Source of the DNA: a bacterium
GTDB taxonomy: Bacteria; Chloroflexota; Anaerolineae; Caldilineales; Caldilineaceae
Direction: 5' to 3'
NCBI GenBank assembly: GCA_016124945.1
Contig: WGMT01000023.1
Location: 35,867 to 99,866 of the forward strand
DNA: 64,000 bases
A program made the position numbers and the translations under genes. Of the stretch, positions 55,442 to 63,819 are shown in pieces (the first letter of the stretch is position 1; every line of letters begins with the position of its first letter). The notes under the pieces were generated by a model. It ran no database searches. It saw only the letters and a program-made list of their open reading frames with translations, and had not been told where the DNA came from.

Positions 55442-56711
55442 TTTCCTCCTTTACCACAATCAGATCCTCCACAATCCCCGGCACATGATAGACGATCACC
55501 CCCGGCAAATATCGGGTCGGTGGCGCTTCGGCCAGGGTGAAGAGGACAACGCGGCGACCGGCGTCAACCAGATCGAGCAGGGCGGCGAGCAGATCGTCGT
55601 GGGCGATGGCGGTGACGATGACGATGGTGGCGCCCCAGGCAAGGCGCGGCGCTTCGTGGAGGAGCAGGGTTTCAATGGCGGTACTGGCGAAAGGCGTCAC
55701 CGCGGCTAGCAGTTCGAGGATGCGCATTACCTGATCCGGGGCGCGGCCAGGGAGCAGACGTAACGGCTGATCACTGCCGGGCAGTGTGCCGTTGGCAATG
55801 AGGCCGACGGCGCGGCGTTCCTCGGCGGCGAAGACGGCAAGGCTGGCGGCCACGCTGATCACCCGCTCCATCAGTTCGGGGATGATGCCATGCCAGTGGC
55901 GCGCCATCGTGGCCACGTTGAGCACGATGACGATCTGTTCCTCGCGGCTCGGTTCGTAGACACGACTGAGCATCTCGCCGTGGCGCGCCGTCGCCTTCCA
56001 GTGAATACGCCGCGGATCGTCGGCCTGTTGCCACTCACGGATGCCCACAGTGCGTAGCGGATCATCGAAAAGACGCTCATGGGCGCGCCGTTCGCCAAAT
56101 GGATTCTTGGCGGGCAGGTGGAGTTCGTCCACTGTGTAGAGGCGTGGATAGACGATCAGCCGCTGTTCTCCAGAGAGAGAGGCCGTACGCCCAAAGAAGC
56201 CAAAGCCGTCGCCGGTGGAAAGTTTGGTCGGGCCGAAGCGGTGAAATCCCCGTTCGACACAGTCGATGCTGAAATGGCGCTGCACCCGCTGGAAGGCGTT
56301 GGGCATCCAAAAGCTGCGGAATTCACCCAGATTGGTGGCTCGGTTAAGGGTGATCGACTTGCCGTTCACCGGCAGCGCCGCGGGGAAGGTGTCTTCGATG
56401 GAAAGCCAACTAAGGGGCAGCAGCTTACGGTTGTTCACCGTCAGCGTCAACTCGATCTGCTCGCCCTGAAAGGCGCGCTCCTCTGAAAAGCGCCGCTCAT
56501 ACGAAAGACCGGCCAGGCTGAAGTAACTCCACGTCCACGTGACGCCAACGAGCAGGCCAATCGCCACCGCCGTCGTCGTGAAGAAGGCGTTGTCGATCAC
56601 CAACCCCAGCCCAAGCAAAATCACCGCCAGGATCAACCAGGCGTCGGTGAACTGTGTATCCTTGGAAACGTCGACGAAGCGACGCGAACGGAAGGCTTTG
56701 GATCGGAACAT
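55437..56711 (-). CDS. DUF58 protein
   Basis: The 424-residue protein has two membrane spans (about 25-65), a beta-rich segment (LSYERRFSEERAFQGEQIELTL-like) and the DUF58 core GIREWQQADDPRRIHWKATA (about residues 220-240), followed by a von Willebrand-like fold. DUF58 proteins pair with MoxR ATPases encoded just upstream, as here (61-nt gap). They are believed to form a membrane-linked chaperone-like complex. The stop codon and following bases are part of the palindrome at 55336-55441. Confidence 0.9.
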   Translation of the reverse strand: MFRSKAFRSRRFVDVSKDTQFTDAWLILAVILLGLGLVIDNAFFTTTAVAIGLLVGVTWTWSYFSLAGLSYERRFSEERAFQGEQIELTLTVNNRKLLPLSWLSIEDTFPAALPVNGKSITLNRATNLGEFRSFWMPNAFQRVQRHFSIDCVERGFHRFGPTKLSTGDGFGFFGRTASLSGEQRLIVYPRLYTVDELHLPAKNPFGERRAHERLFDDPLRTVGIREWQQADDPRRIHWKATARHGEMLSRVYEPSREEQIVIVLNVATMARHWHGIIPELMERVISVAASLAVFAAEERRAVGLIANGTLPGSDQPLRLLPGRAPDQVMRILELLAAVTPFASTAIETLLLHEAPRLAWGATIVIVTAIAHDDLLAALLDLVDAGRRVVLFTLAEAPPTRYLPGVIVYHVPGIVEDLIVVKEET

Positions 56712-56772
56712 GGGTCAATTTTCGATTGACGATTTGCGATTGACAATCGTCAATCGTCAATCGTAAATCCTT

Positions 56773-57711
56773 TCATTCTGCCACCGGCACCGGCACACTC
56801 TCCACCACTTCCGCCACCACCTGTTGCGGCGTGCGGCCGCGCAGACGGGTTTGGGGGCTGATGTGGATGCGGTGGGTGAGGATGGGCGGGGCCAGCTGTT
56901 GGATGTCGCTGGGAATCACGAAGTCGCGCCCGTGTAGGGCGGCGTAGGCTTGGGCGGCGCGGTAGAGCGCCAGCGTTCCGCGCGGGGAGACGCCCAGCGC
57001 CACTGATTGGTGCTCGCGTGTGGCCCGCACCACGGCGAGGACATAGCCGCGCACGTCTTCGTTGACGTGAATGGCGCGTACTTGGGCTTGTAGCGCGAGA
57101 ATGTCGGCGACGCCGGCCACAGGTTGCAGATCCACTAGCGGGTCCTGGCGTTCATAGCGCAGCAGCATCTCTTCTTCTTCTTCAAGGTTCGGGTAGCCTA
57201 ACTGAAGCTGCATCAGAAAGCGATCCAGCTGTGCTTCGGGCAAGGGGAAGGTGCCTTCCAACTCGATGGGGTTTTGTGTGGCAATCACCAAGAAAGGACG
57301 TTCCAGCTTGTACGTCTCACGATCAACGGTGGCCTGCTGTTCCTGCATCGACTCCAGCAAAGACGACTGCGTGCGTGGTGTGGCGCGGTTGATCTCATCG
57401 GCCAGCACAATCTGGCTGAAGATGGGGCCGGGCCGGAATTCAAACTCCTGGGTTTTCTGGTTGTAGAAGTTGATGCCTGTCACATCGCCGGGCAGAAGAT
57501 CCGGGGTGAATTGGATGCGTGAAAAGGAACAATCGAGGCTGCGCGCCAGCGCCTTGGCCAACGTCGTCTTGCCGATGCCGGGCACATCTTCGAGCAAGAG
57601 GTGTCCTTCGCAGAGCAGCGTCACCAGCATCATCTCCACCACATCGGCCTTGCCGATTACCACCTGCCTGACGTTGTCCTGTACTGCTTGTTTGAAGTGA
57701 GTAAACTCCAC
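56773..57711 (-). CDS. MoxR-family AAA+ ATPase
   Basis: The 312-residue AAA+ protein has Walker A EDVPGIGKTT (residues 41-50), Walker B IVLADEINRA (Asp105-Glu106), sensor and arginine-finger segments (SSLLESMQEQQ, ATQNPIELEGTFPLPEAQLDRF) and a C-terminal lid. MoxR ATPases act as chaperones that insert cofactors or activate envelope complexes with DUF58 partners. It is first in the three-gene leftward series and so should set its expression. No promoter was clearly identified in the repeat-rich gap behind it. Confidence 0.93.
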   Translation of the reverse strand: MEFTHFKQAVQDNVRQVVIGKADVVEMMLVTLLCEGHLLLEDVPGIGKTTLAKALARSLDCSFSRIQFTPDLLPGDVTGINFYNQKTQEFEFRPGPIFSQIVLADEINRATPRTQSSLLESMQEQQATVDRETYKLERPFLVIATQNPIELEGTFPLPEAQLDRFLMQLQLGYPNLEEEEEMLLRYERQDPLVDLQPVAGVADILALQAQVRAIHVNEDVRGYVLAVVRATREHQSVALGVSPRGTLALYRAAQAYAALHGRDFVIPSDIQQLAPPILTHRIHISPQTRLRGRTPQQVVAEVVESVPVPVAE

Positions 57712-57723
57712 GAAGCCTCCGTA

Positions 57724-57867
57724 TATAAAGGGATAAGTGACTGGTGACTGGGATCGTGTAAAGACGATGGTCTATCATTGGCGTCATGCTTTACGCAACA
57801 GGTGATTGACGATTTGGAGACTTGACACGATCCTAATCACCAGTCACCAGTCCCTAATCCCCAACTT
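57724..57867. repeat. TGACTGG/TGATTGACG palindromic array
   Basis: AAGTGACTGGTGACTGGGAT (from 57734) and ATCACCAGTCACCAGTCCCT (from 57836) are complementary and enclose CAGGTGATTGACGATTTGG. The right arm starts within 20 nt of the anti-sigma stop codon. Confidence 0.7.
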
Positions 57868-58803
57868 CTACGAACTCACCGTCCCCAACAGGACAATCGG
57901 CCCTGTGGGCTGTGGGCTGCCGCCGGCGGGTTCGATGCTCAGGCCGACGGCGGCGAATTCCTGGGGCTGGCTGGGCATGGGGATCTGTGAGACGGTGGCG
58001 CCGTCGGCGGTCACCTGCACAAGACCAGCCGACACTGGATCGCCGTCACTGGGGATGAGCCAGAGTTCGTAGGTCTGGTCCGCGGGCAGGGGGGCCAGCC
58101 CGTTGAGGATCAAGACACTGCCGGTGCGGCTAGTGTAGAAAGCACCTCCGGCCTGTGGAGCAAATTCGGTGCCCTCCAGCGCGATGCTGCGCATGCCCCC
58201 GGCAAAGAGTGCGATTTGAGCGTCGCGCGCTTGCAACTGCTGATTGAGTTGGGCATTGGTAGACTGTAATTGTGAATTCTGCTCCACCAGCACGTTGATA
58301 CTTTGCTGCGCCGTATCGAGGCGAGAGAAGGCGATACGTTGATTGCGCCACATGGTCACACTCAGGACACCCAGCAGCAGACAGGCAACCATTGCCACCG
58401 CTGTCGACGCAGGCCAGGTCAGGCTGCCGCCGAGTTCGTAACGAAGCTGATCCAGCCAGGTCATCCGCTGCCTTGGCATGGATAACTCTCTTTCAACCGG
58501 CTGGGCTTGCGTTGCCGACAGGGGCCTGAGTGCAATGGTCTCTTCCTGTGAGAGCGCCGAATGGACACGCGCCATCAGTGCGTCTTTGACAGCGGGTGAC
58601 GGTGTCACTGCGGGCGCGGTGAGCGCCAGGTGCGCCACTGTTTCGTCGCTGCGCTCAACCTGGAACAAGAGGCCCTGGTGCAGGCGCAGGTATTCGTCTA
58701 TAGCCAGCATTTCCTCGGGTTCAAGGACACCAAGGCTGTAGCCCGGTAGAAGATCGCTGACGGTTTCATAGGTCAATTGAGGGTTCGCCGCTGATTTGGA
58801 CAT
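57868..58803 (-). CDS. Anti-sigma factor with RskA-type C-terminal domain
   Basis: The 311-residue protein has a cytoplasmic N-terminal part (TVSDLLPGYSLGVLEPEEML), a single membrane span (about residues 131-152), a short coiled coil rich in Gln (LVEQNSQLQSTNAQLNQQLQ) and an outer RskA-like domain (YELWLIPSDGDPVSAG). It should bind and silence the ECF sigma factor encoded directly upstream until an envelope signal triggers its release. The ATG at 58803 is preceded by a GAGTGAG that belongs to a repeat arm and may serve as ribosome-binding site. Confidence 0.88.
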   Translation of the reverse strand: MSKSAANPQLTYETVSDLLPGYSLGVLEPEEMLAIDEYLRLHQGLLFQVERSDETVAHLALTAPAVTPSPAVKDALMARVHSALSQEETIALRPLSATQAQPVERELSMPRQRMTWLDQLRYELGGSLTWPASTAVAMVACLLLGVLSVTMWRNQRIAFSRLDTAQQSINVLVEQNSQLQSTNAQLNQQLQARDAQIALFAGGMRSIALEGTEFAPQAGGAFYTSRTGSVLILNGLAPLPADQTYELWLIPSDGDPVSAGLVQVTADGATVSQIPMPSQPQEFAAVGLSIEPAGGSPQPTGPIVLLGTVSS

Positions 58804-58833
58804 GGCGTGCTCACTCCGCGCTAATGACATTGA

Positions 58834-58971
58834 CTAAGTGGTTTTCTCGCTAAGTACCGATGCGTGGAACACCCCGTAGGATGGGTTCCGACTGTATCAA
58901 CTCACTCTGGTCATCCCGTCAAGTTCGGCAGTTGGAACCCATCTTGCGAACTTAGCGAGAAAGCCACTAAG
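58834..58971. repeat. Palindrome between sigma and anti-sigma genes
   Basis: CTAAGTGGTTTTCTCGCTAA (58834-58855) pairs with 58950-58971, and the inner ATGGGTTCCGACT (58881-58893) with 58930-58942. The TAG stop of the sigma gene lies in the right arm. The hairpin would separate the two regulator genes in the mRNA and could tune their ratio. Confidence 0.75.
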
Positions 58972-59551
58972 GATAGCCGGCTGCCCGAAGCAACCGCTCA
59001 AGTTTGTTCAACCCGATGCGCAGACGGGTTTTTACTGTGCCCAGTGGCGTGCTTGTGTGTTCCGCAATCTGCTGTTGCGTCAGTCCTTCAAAGTAGGCCA
59101 GTTCCAGGCAGACTCGCTGCTCATCTGGAATCTGTGCCAGCGCTGATTGGACATGTCCGCGCTCCCACATTCGCTCCACCTGGCTATCGGTTGAAGCACG
59201 TCTTGGCGCAGCGACCTGATCCAGTCGTTCGGCGCCGTTGCTGTGAAGTTGTGGACGCGCCTGCTGCCGTCGCAGTTGATCCAGCGAACGGTTGCGCGCC
59301 ACCCGGTAGATCCAGGCCGCGGCGCTACCACTCCCTTGAAACTGCTCTGCCTTCTGCCAAACCTGCCAAAAGGTCTCTTGCAGCAGCTCTTCGGCAATGG
59401 ACTGCTCACGCACAATGCGCACGATCAAGCCCAATACGCCGGCCGCATGACGGTCGTAGAGCAATTCAAGTGCTTCCGGGTTCTGCTGTGCAACCTCGGC
59501 CAGGAGAATTTCATCAGATGAAACAGCAAGGTTATGCTCTGCCTGGGTCAT
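58967..59551 (-). CDS. ECF-type RNA polymerase sigma factor
   Basis: The 194-residue protein has region 2 (LLYDRHAAGVLGLIVRIVRE, then ELLQETFWQVWQKAEQF and AWIYRVARNRSLDQLRRQQ) and region 4 with its helix-turn-helix (LTQQQIAEHTSTPLGTVKTR). It directs RNA polymerase to stress or envelope promoters and is controlled by the anti-sigma factor downstream. The ATG at 59551 is chosen since it gives the usual ECF length; a TTG-initiated extension to 59695 would overlap the HAD gene by 41 nt and lacks a ribosome-binding site. Confidence 0.92.
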   Translation of the reverse strand: MTQAEHNLAVSSDEILLAEVAQQNPEALELLYDRHAAGVLGLIVRIVREQSIAEELLQETFWQVWQKAEQFQGSGSAAAWIYRVARNRSLDQLRRQQARPQLHSNGAERLDQVAAPRRASTDSQVERMWERGHVQSALAQIPDEQRVCLELAYFEGLTQQQIAEHTSTPLGTVKTRLRIGLNKLERLLRAAGYP

Positions 59552-59654
59552 CGACGCCAATCTACTTTCTATCGTTTGACGCAGCGATGCTTCGATTGGT
59601 TCTAACGAAAACCACGTAACGACGTTTTGCTTTGGGGGAGTAGATGTAGAGAGT

Positions 59655-60332
59655 TCATGACCAGTAGAGGATTTCCCATCGATTTTGGATGGCAATTCTG
59701 GCCAGTCTACGATCCGGGTTCACGGCGACAGGATGGGCTACTCTTTCCAGCAGAGGACGATCCGAGATGTGATCTGTATAAAAGTAGCTTGCACGCAAAT
59801 CTACGTTGCGTTTCTCTGCCCAGGCTTCCACCCAGTGGACTTTCCCCGCGCCGTAAGTGAGTGGATGACGCAACTCACCAGTGATACGGCCATCTTTCAC
59901 GAGCCATTCGGTGGCGATCCATTCTTCGATGCCCAGGTGTTCGGCCACGAGGCCCACAGCGAACTGGCTGCTGCCGCTACAGATGATCGGAATGTGTCCT
60001 TGCGATTGGTGCCAAAGCAGACGCGCACGCGCCGGTACAGTGATCAGGGGGATCACATCGCGATCGAACCATTGGCGTGAGATCGTCCACAGCTTTTCCA
60101 CGTCATGACCGGCGCCAGCTCGGCCTGCATGGCGAAGCAACCAGGATACATCCAGTAGCCCAAACCGGTAGAGTAAAGAGCCCGCCAGCATTGCCACAAG
60201 ATCTCGTCGGCGGAGGTAATGAGCAAGTTGTCCTGTGCGTTGCAAATATCTAAAAAACGCCTTGGCCGAGGAATCCGAAAGAAGCGTATGGTCCATGTCG
60301 AAAATGGCGGCGATGTTTGCGTCTGGACTCAT
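59655..60332 (-). CDS. HAD-superfamily phosphatase, subfamily IB (SerB-like)
   Basis: The 225-residue protein begins AIFDMDHTLL, with nucleophile Asp12 and acid Asp14, then motif II in IICSGSSQFAVG and motif III/IV in YFYTDHISDRPLL. The helical cap after motif I is the IB type found in phosphoserine phosphatase and related enzymes. The substrate is unknown. Its ATG overlaps the stop codon of sixA by four bases (ATGA), so the two are translationally coupled. Confidence 0.9.
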   Translation of the reverse strand: MSPDANIAAIFDMDHTLLSDSSAKAFFRYLQRTGQLAHYLRRRDLVAMLAGSLLYRFGLLDVSWLLRHAGRAGAGHDVEKLWTISRQWFDRDVIPLITVPARARLLWHQSQGHIPIICSGSSQFAVGLVAEHLGIEEWIATEWLVKDGRITGELRHPLTYGAGKVHWVEAWAEKRNVDLRASYFYTDHISDRPLLERVAHPVAVNPDRRLARIAIQNRWEILYWS

Positions 60333-60841
60333 TTGACCTTTTTCAACGAACGGGGTGTGATCAAAAACTGTAGGATGCCACTACCCCAGCGCACTTGACG
60401 CCAGCGCACTACTTCAAGTGCAATGTGGGCGATGCCGGCTGTAGGCAGTTTCAGATTGAGTCGGCTATCTTCGCCGCTGCAAAGCCCTGAAATCAACATT
60501 TCAAGGCCAGGATTGTGTCCAATCAAAACCAGGTGTTCCACCGGCGCAGGCTGCTCACGCAATACCTCTAGCAGCGTTGTTGGCGCCGCTTCATAGATTT
60601 CTTTTTCCAGCAGGATCGACTGTTCGAATTTGATGGCGGCGGCCATCCCTTCGGCAGTCTCAACTGCGCGTGAGGCGGGTGAAGAAAGGAGTCGATCCGG
60701 CGCAGGCTCAATGCCGCGGATGACCGACGCCATCAACTTGATCTGTTTGTGTCCTTTCTCCACGAGAGGACGGTCCATGTCCAGTTGGTTGGCCGGCGCA
60801 ACAGCCGCTTTGGCATGGCGCAGGATGGTAAGGTGCTTCAT
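60329..60841 (-). CDS. sixA: SixA-type phosphohistidine phosphatase
   Basis: The 170-residue protein is a short histidine phosphatase of the SixA group. It has LTILRHAKA with catalytic His9, SSPASRAVETAE, and LVLIGHNPGLEMLISGL with the second His. SixA removes phosphate from phosphohistidine on HPt or PTS proteins. The ATG at 60841 begins the conserved domain; three tandem copies of GTGCTTCAGGATA lie just upstream. It precedes the HAD phosphatase gene in the same operon. Confidence 0.88.
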   Translation of the reverse strand: MKHLTILRHAKAAVAPANQLDMDRPLVEKGHKQIKLMASVIRGIEPAPDRLLSSPASRAVETAEGMAAAIKFEQSILLEKEIYEAAPTTLLEVLREQPAPVEHLVLIGHNPGLEMLISGLCSGEDSRLNLKLPTAGIAHIALEVVRWRQVRWGSGILQFLITPRSLKKVK

Positions 60842-60855
60842 GGCTCGATCCCCAG

Positions 60856-60906
60856 GTGCTTCAGGATACACCCAAGTGCTTCAGGATAAACAAGTGCTTC
60901 AGGATA
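60856..60906. repeat. Three direct repeats of GTGCTTCAGGATA upstream of sixA
   Basis: Copies lie at 60856-60868, 60876-60888 and 60894-60906 (spacings 20 and 18 nt), 15 nt from the sixA start codon. They could be a regulator site or a local tandem duplication. Confidence 0.7.
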
Positions 60907-61114
60907 AAGATGTACCGCATTATAGGCACATGGGTTCAGACAAGTCAAACAGCCTGTGTTCTACGGGCGCACCCATTTCATACATTTCCCTTTGCTGTAC
61001 CGTACTCATCTTGCCCCTATCTGGTCAAGGCAGTAGATCAATAAACAAAGCAAAAAATAAACAAACAATGTAGGAAATAAACAATGTAGGAAGATTTTGT
61101 AAACAAAGTTTAAC

Positions 61115-61143
61115 TTGAATCACTATCTAAATTCGGGTAGACT
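61115..61143 (+). promoter_or_regulatory. Candidate promoter of the glmS ribozyme leader
   Basis: TTGAAT (61115-61120), a 17-bp spacer and TAGACT (61138-61143) precede the ribozyme by about 125 nt. The area just upstream (61030-61100) is AT-rich with two AATAAACAATGTAGGAA-like direct repeats. Moderate match only. Confidence 0.35.
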
Positions 61144-61268
61144 GTTTCCAATCGTGCTTAGTTTCGGCCTGCCAATTGTACAAGTCGTGGTAGGGGCACG
61201 GGTGGGGCGGTGGCAAACGCTCAACAAGGAGGACGCCTATGTTGTAAACCACAACCGAAGAGGGAAGA

Positions 61269-61470
61269 GCGCATGGCCCCACGCCCGCCAGGACCTGTCC
61301 TGAGCAGGCAGCATTGCCCGAAAACCGGCAAGTGGGGTGACGAGGAAGGGGTTCCCAGCAGCGATGTTGGGCTAACCGCGGCGACCCTGCCGCGGGAAAA
61401 TCGAAAGATCAGCGGATGCCCCCAGGTCCCGGTTACAGACCTGACCCGAAACCAGCCTCGGTTTCGGTTG
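61269..61470 (+). ncRNA. glmS-type self-cleaving ribozyme/riboswitch with enlarged peripheral hairpins
   Basis: The sequence has the order of the glmS ribozyme core. A-GCGC marks the cleavage site (predicted between 61268 and 61269). The P2 stem CCCCAC (61277-61282) pairs with GTGGGG (61332-61337) directly before the conserved GACGAGG (61339-61345). ATCGAAAGATCAGCGGATGC (61400-61419) matches the ATCGAANNTTCGGCGGATGCC block, and GGGG after GACGAGG can pair with the CCCC after GCGGATG. A glmS gene follows on the same strand. Differences are GCGCAT instead of GCGCC and two additional hairpins between the core blocks (61353-61372 and 61377-61396). GlcN6P-triggered cleavage would lower GlmS production. 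Confidence 0.82.
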
Positions 61471-61555
61471 TATTCCCTCCCAATTCTACAAACCAAGCAA
61501 ACGCCCAAAACCGCGAGCAATCGCCGGCACAGAAGCGTTAAGCGGTAGCCGATTT

Positions 61556-61650
61556 CACGTAATGCGTGATGCGTGATGCGTAACCCAGAAGCCGCGTCGA
61601 GATCGTTGACGCTGCATGAGTTGCGTATTTCGGATTACGCGTTACTCGGA
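61556..61650. repeat. GCGTGATGCGTAA palindrome inside the glmS leader
   Basis: CACGTAATGCGTGATGCGTG (from 61557) faces GCGTATTTCGGATTACGCGT (from 61623), with outer GATTTC / GAAATC. It belongs to the same repeat type as 38032-38131 and lies between the ribozyme and glmS. Confidence 0.7.
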
Positions 61651-61720
61651 AATCGCACCTTACCCAAAACCATTTGATTGGCGACGGGGCAGGCGACTCC
61701 TTGGGATGCCCAAGAAGATG

Positions 61721-61839
61721 AGAATAGAACGCGGATTGAGCGGATGCAGCGGAGCGCGCGCGGATTTTTCCAGAATCCAGCGCTTTTTCTGCTGTTCCAT
61801 CCGCCCAAATCCGCTCAATCCGCCCAATCTGCGTTCTAT
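61721..61839. repeat. AGAACGCGGATT palindrome inside the glmS leader
   Basis: AGAATAGAACGCGGATTGAG (from 61721) faces CTCAATCCGCCCAATCTGCG (from 61814); the same arms occur at 22900-22963. It is followed by CCAATCTCCAATCCCCAATC units up to the glmS ribosome-binding site. Confidence 0.75.
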
Positions 61840-61893
61840 GCTCACTCCCCAGTCCCCAATCTCCAATCTCCAATCCCCAATCTGGAGGGAACC

Positions 61894-63750
61894 ATGTGTG
61901 GCATCGTCGGTTACATCGGTCATCGTGACGCAGCGGTCATTGTCGTAGACGGTTTGCGTCGTTTGGAATATCGCGGGTACGATTCGGCGGGCGTCGCCGT
62001 GCTCAATGGACACGGCATCGAAGTGCGCCGTGAGGCGGGCAAACTCGCTCAACTGGAATCGTTGCTGGTCCAATCTCCTATCGGCGGCCCCCTCGGCATA
62101 GGACACACGCGCTGGGCCACCCACGGCCCGCCTGTGCAGCGCAACGCCCACCCCCACAGCAGTCCCGACGCGCAGATGGTGGTGGTACAGAACGGCATCG
62201 TCGAAAACTTTCAACCACTACGCCGCCTGCTCCAGGACCGCGGCTACGTCTTTCACAGCGACACCGACACCGAAGTTATTGTGCATCTGATCCACAGCCA
62301 CTACCACAACGGCAGTGAACGTGACCTGATCCATGCCGTGCGCGCCGCCGCCGCCGAACTCGAAGGCCCCAGCGCCATCGGCGTCATCTGCCAGGATGAT
62401 CCCGAACGACTGGTGGTGGTGCGCCTGGGCAACGCCGGTGGCGTCGTCATCGGCCACGGCGAAGGCGAAACCTTCCTCGCCAGCGATATCCCGGCGCTGC
62501 TGCCCTACACGCGGCGTATGCAGTTCCTCGAAAACCGGCAGATGGCGATCCTCAGCCGCGATGGCGTCGAAATCTTCGATCTTGACGGCAACGCCTGCGA
62601 TCTGCCCGTCACCGAGATCAGTTGGGACGCCGACGCCGCCGAGAAAGGCGAGTACGCCCACTTCATGCAAAAAGAAATCTTTGAGCAGGCCGAAAGCATT
62701 CAGCGCACTCTCGCCCACCGCATCGACTTCGATCACTACCGCGTCGACCTGCCCGAACTCAACCTTTCGGTGGACGCCGCCCGCGCCCTGCGTAAATTGA
62801 CCATCGTGGCCTGTGGCACCAGCTACTACGCCGGTCTCGTGGGGAAATTCCTCATCGAACACCTGGCCCGCCTGCCTGTAGAAGTGGACTACGCCAGCGA
62901 ATACCGCTACCGTAGCCCCGTCTTCGGCCAGGACGAGATGGTGCTGGCCATTACCCAGAGCGGCGAAACCGTGGACACCCTCGCCGCAATCGAAGAAGCG
63001 CGGGACTTCGGCGTTTTTACTGCCGCCATTGTCAACGCTGTGGGCAGCCAGGCCGCTCGCGTCTGTGACGGCGTGATCTACATGCACGCCGGCCCTGAAA
63101 TCGGTGTGGCCAGTACCAAAGCCTTCACCACCTCGCTTGTGGACATGGCGTTGCTGGGCATCTACCTCGCCCAGGCCCGCGGCACCATGACGGCCGAGAC
63201 GCACCATGCCCTCATCGATGAACTCGCCCACCTGCCCGGCCTCGTCGCCCGTCTCCTCGCCGACGCCCGCCAAAGTGGCCATTATGCCGATCTGGCCGCC
63301 CGTTACGGGGAGCGTCACAACTTCCTCTACCTGGGGCGCGGCATTAACTACCCTGTAGCCCTGGAAGGCGCGCTGAAACTCAAAGAGATCAGCTACATTC
63401 ATGCCGAAGGCTACCCCGCGGGCGAAATGAAGCACGGCCCCATTGCCCTCATCGACGAACGCATGCCCACCGTCGTCGTCGCCCCGCGCAACAGCGTCTA
63501 CGACAAGATGGTGAGCCAGATCGAGCAGGTCAAGGCGCGCAACGGCGCCGTCCTCGCCGTGGCCGAAGAGGACGACGCCTACATCCGCGCCGTCGCCGAC
63601 GCCATCCTGCCCATTCCGCCTGTCCACGAACTGCTCAGCCCCGTGGTGGCGGTCATCCCGCTGCAACTGTTGGCCTACGAAGTCGCTGTCCACCGCGGCG
63701 CGGATGTGGATCAGCCACGGAATTTGGCCAAGAGCGTGACAGTGGAATAG
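61894..63750 (+). CDS. glmS: Glutamine-fructose-6-phosphate aminotransferase (isomerizing)
   Basis: The 618-residue protein is a complete GlmS, which makes glucosamine-6-phosphate for cell-wall and amino-sugar synthesis. MCGIVGYIGHRDA begins with the nucleophile Cys after Met removal; LEYRGYDSAGVAV, GHTRWATHG and QNGIVENF follow in the glutaminase domain. Two SIS domains (ACGTSYYAGLVGKF, QSGETVDTLAAI, GVASTKAFTTSLVDM, AEGYPAGEMKHGPIAL) end with the isomerase tail DQPRNLAKSVTVE. The ATG at 61894 has GGAGGG upstream; an open extension to 61678 is repeat sequence. Expression is probably controlled by the ribozyme in the leader. Confidence 0.97.
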   Translation: MCGIVGYIGHRDAAVIVVDGLRRLEYRGYDSAGVAVLNGHGIEVRREAGKLAQLESLLVQSPIGGPLGIGHTRWATHGPPVQRNAHPHSSPDAQMVVVQNGIVENFQPLRRLLQDRGYVFHSDTDTEVIVHLIHSHYHNGSERDLIHAVRAAAAELEGPSAIGVICQDDPERLVVVRLGNAGGVVIGHGEGETFLASDIPALLPYTRRMQFLENRQMAILSRDGVEIFDLDGNACDLPVTEISWDADAAEKGEYAHFMQKEIFEQAESIQRTLAHRIDFDHYRVDLPELNLSVDAARALRKLTIVACGTSYYAGLVGKFLIEHLARLPVEVDYASEYRYRSPVFGQDEMVLAITQSGETVDTLAAIEEARDFGVFTAAIVNAVGSQAARVCDGVIYMHAGPEIGVASTKAFTTSLVDMALLGIYLAQARGTMTAETHHALIDELAHLPGLVARLLADARQSGHYADLAARYGERHNFLYLGRGINYPVALEGALKLKEISYIHAEGYPAGEMKHGPIALIDERMPTVVVAPRNSVYDKMVSQIEQVKARNGAVLAVAEEDDAYIRAVADAILPIPPVHELLSPVVAVIPLQLLAYEVAVHRGADVDQPRNLAKSVTVE

Positions 63751-63776
63751 TCTTCCAGTCGCCTTGTATCAAACAA

Positions 63777-63807
63777 ACCTGCCAGGTTTTCTGAAAACCT
63801 GGCAGGT
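63777..63807. terminator. Bidirectional terminator between glmS and the convergent gene
   Basis: ACCTGCCAGGTTTT (63777-63790) pairs perfectly with 63794-63807 around a CTG loop, with A-rich sequence on one side and T-rich on the other. It serves both convergent genes. Confidence 0.85.
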
Positions 63808-63819
63808 CTGTTTCCATCA

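Noticed and set aside
61269..61470. RNase P RNA, tmRNA or 6S RNA
   Set aside because: No diagnostic motifs of these RNAs were found; GACGAGG, GCGGATGCC and the downstream glmS gene point to the glmS ribozyme.
61210..61548. Plus-strand and minus-strand reading frames of about 100 residues
   Set aside because: They cover the glmS ribozyme and have no family similarity; the RNA motifs explain the conservation better.
62218..63693. A 491-residue minus-strand reading frame
   Set aside because: Antisense shadow of glmS; no domain or start signal.
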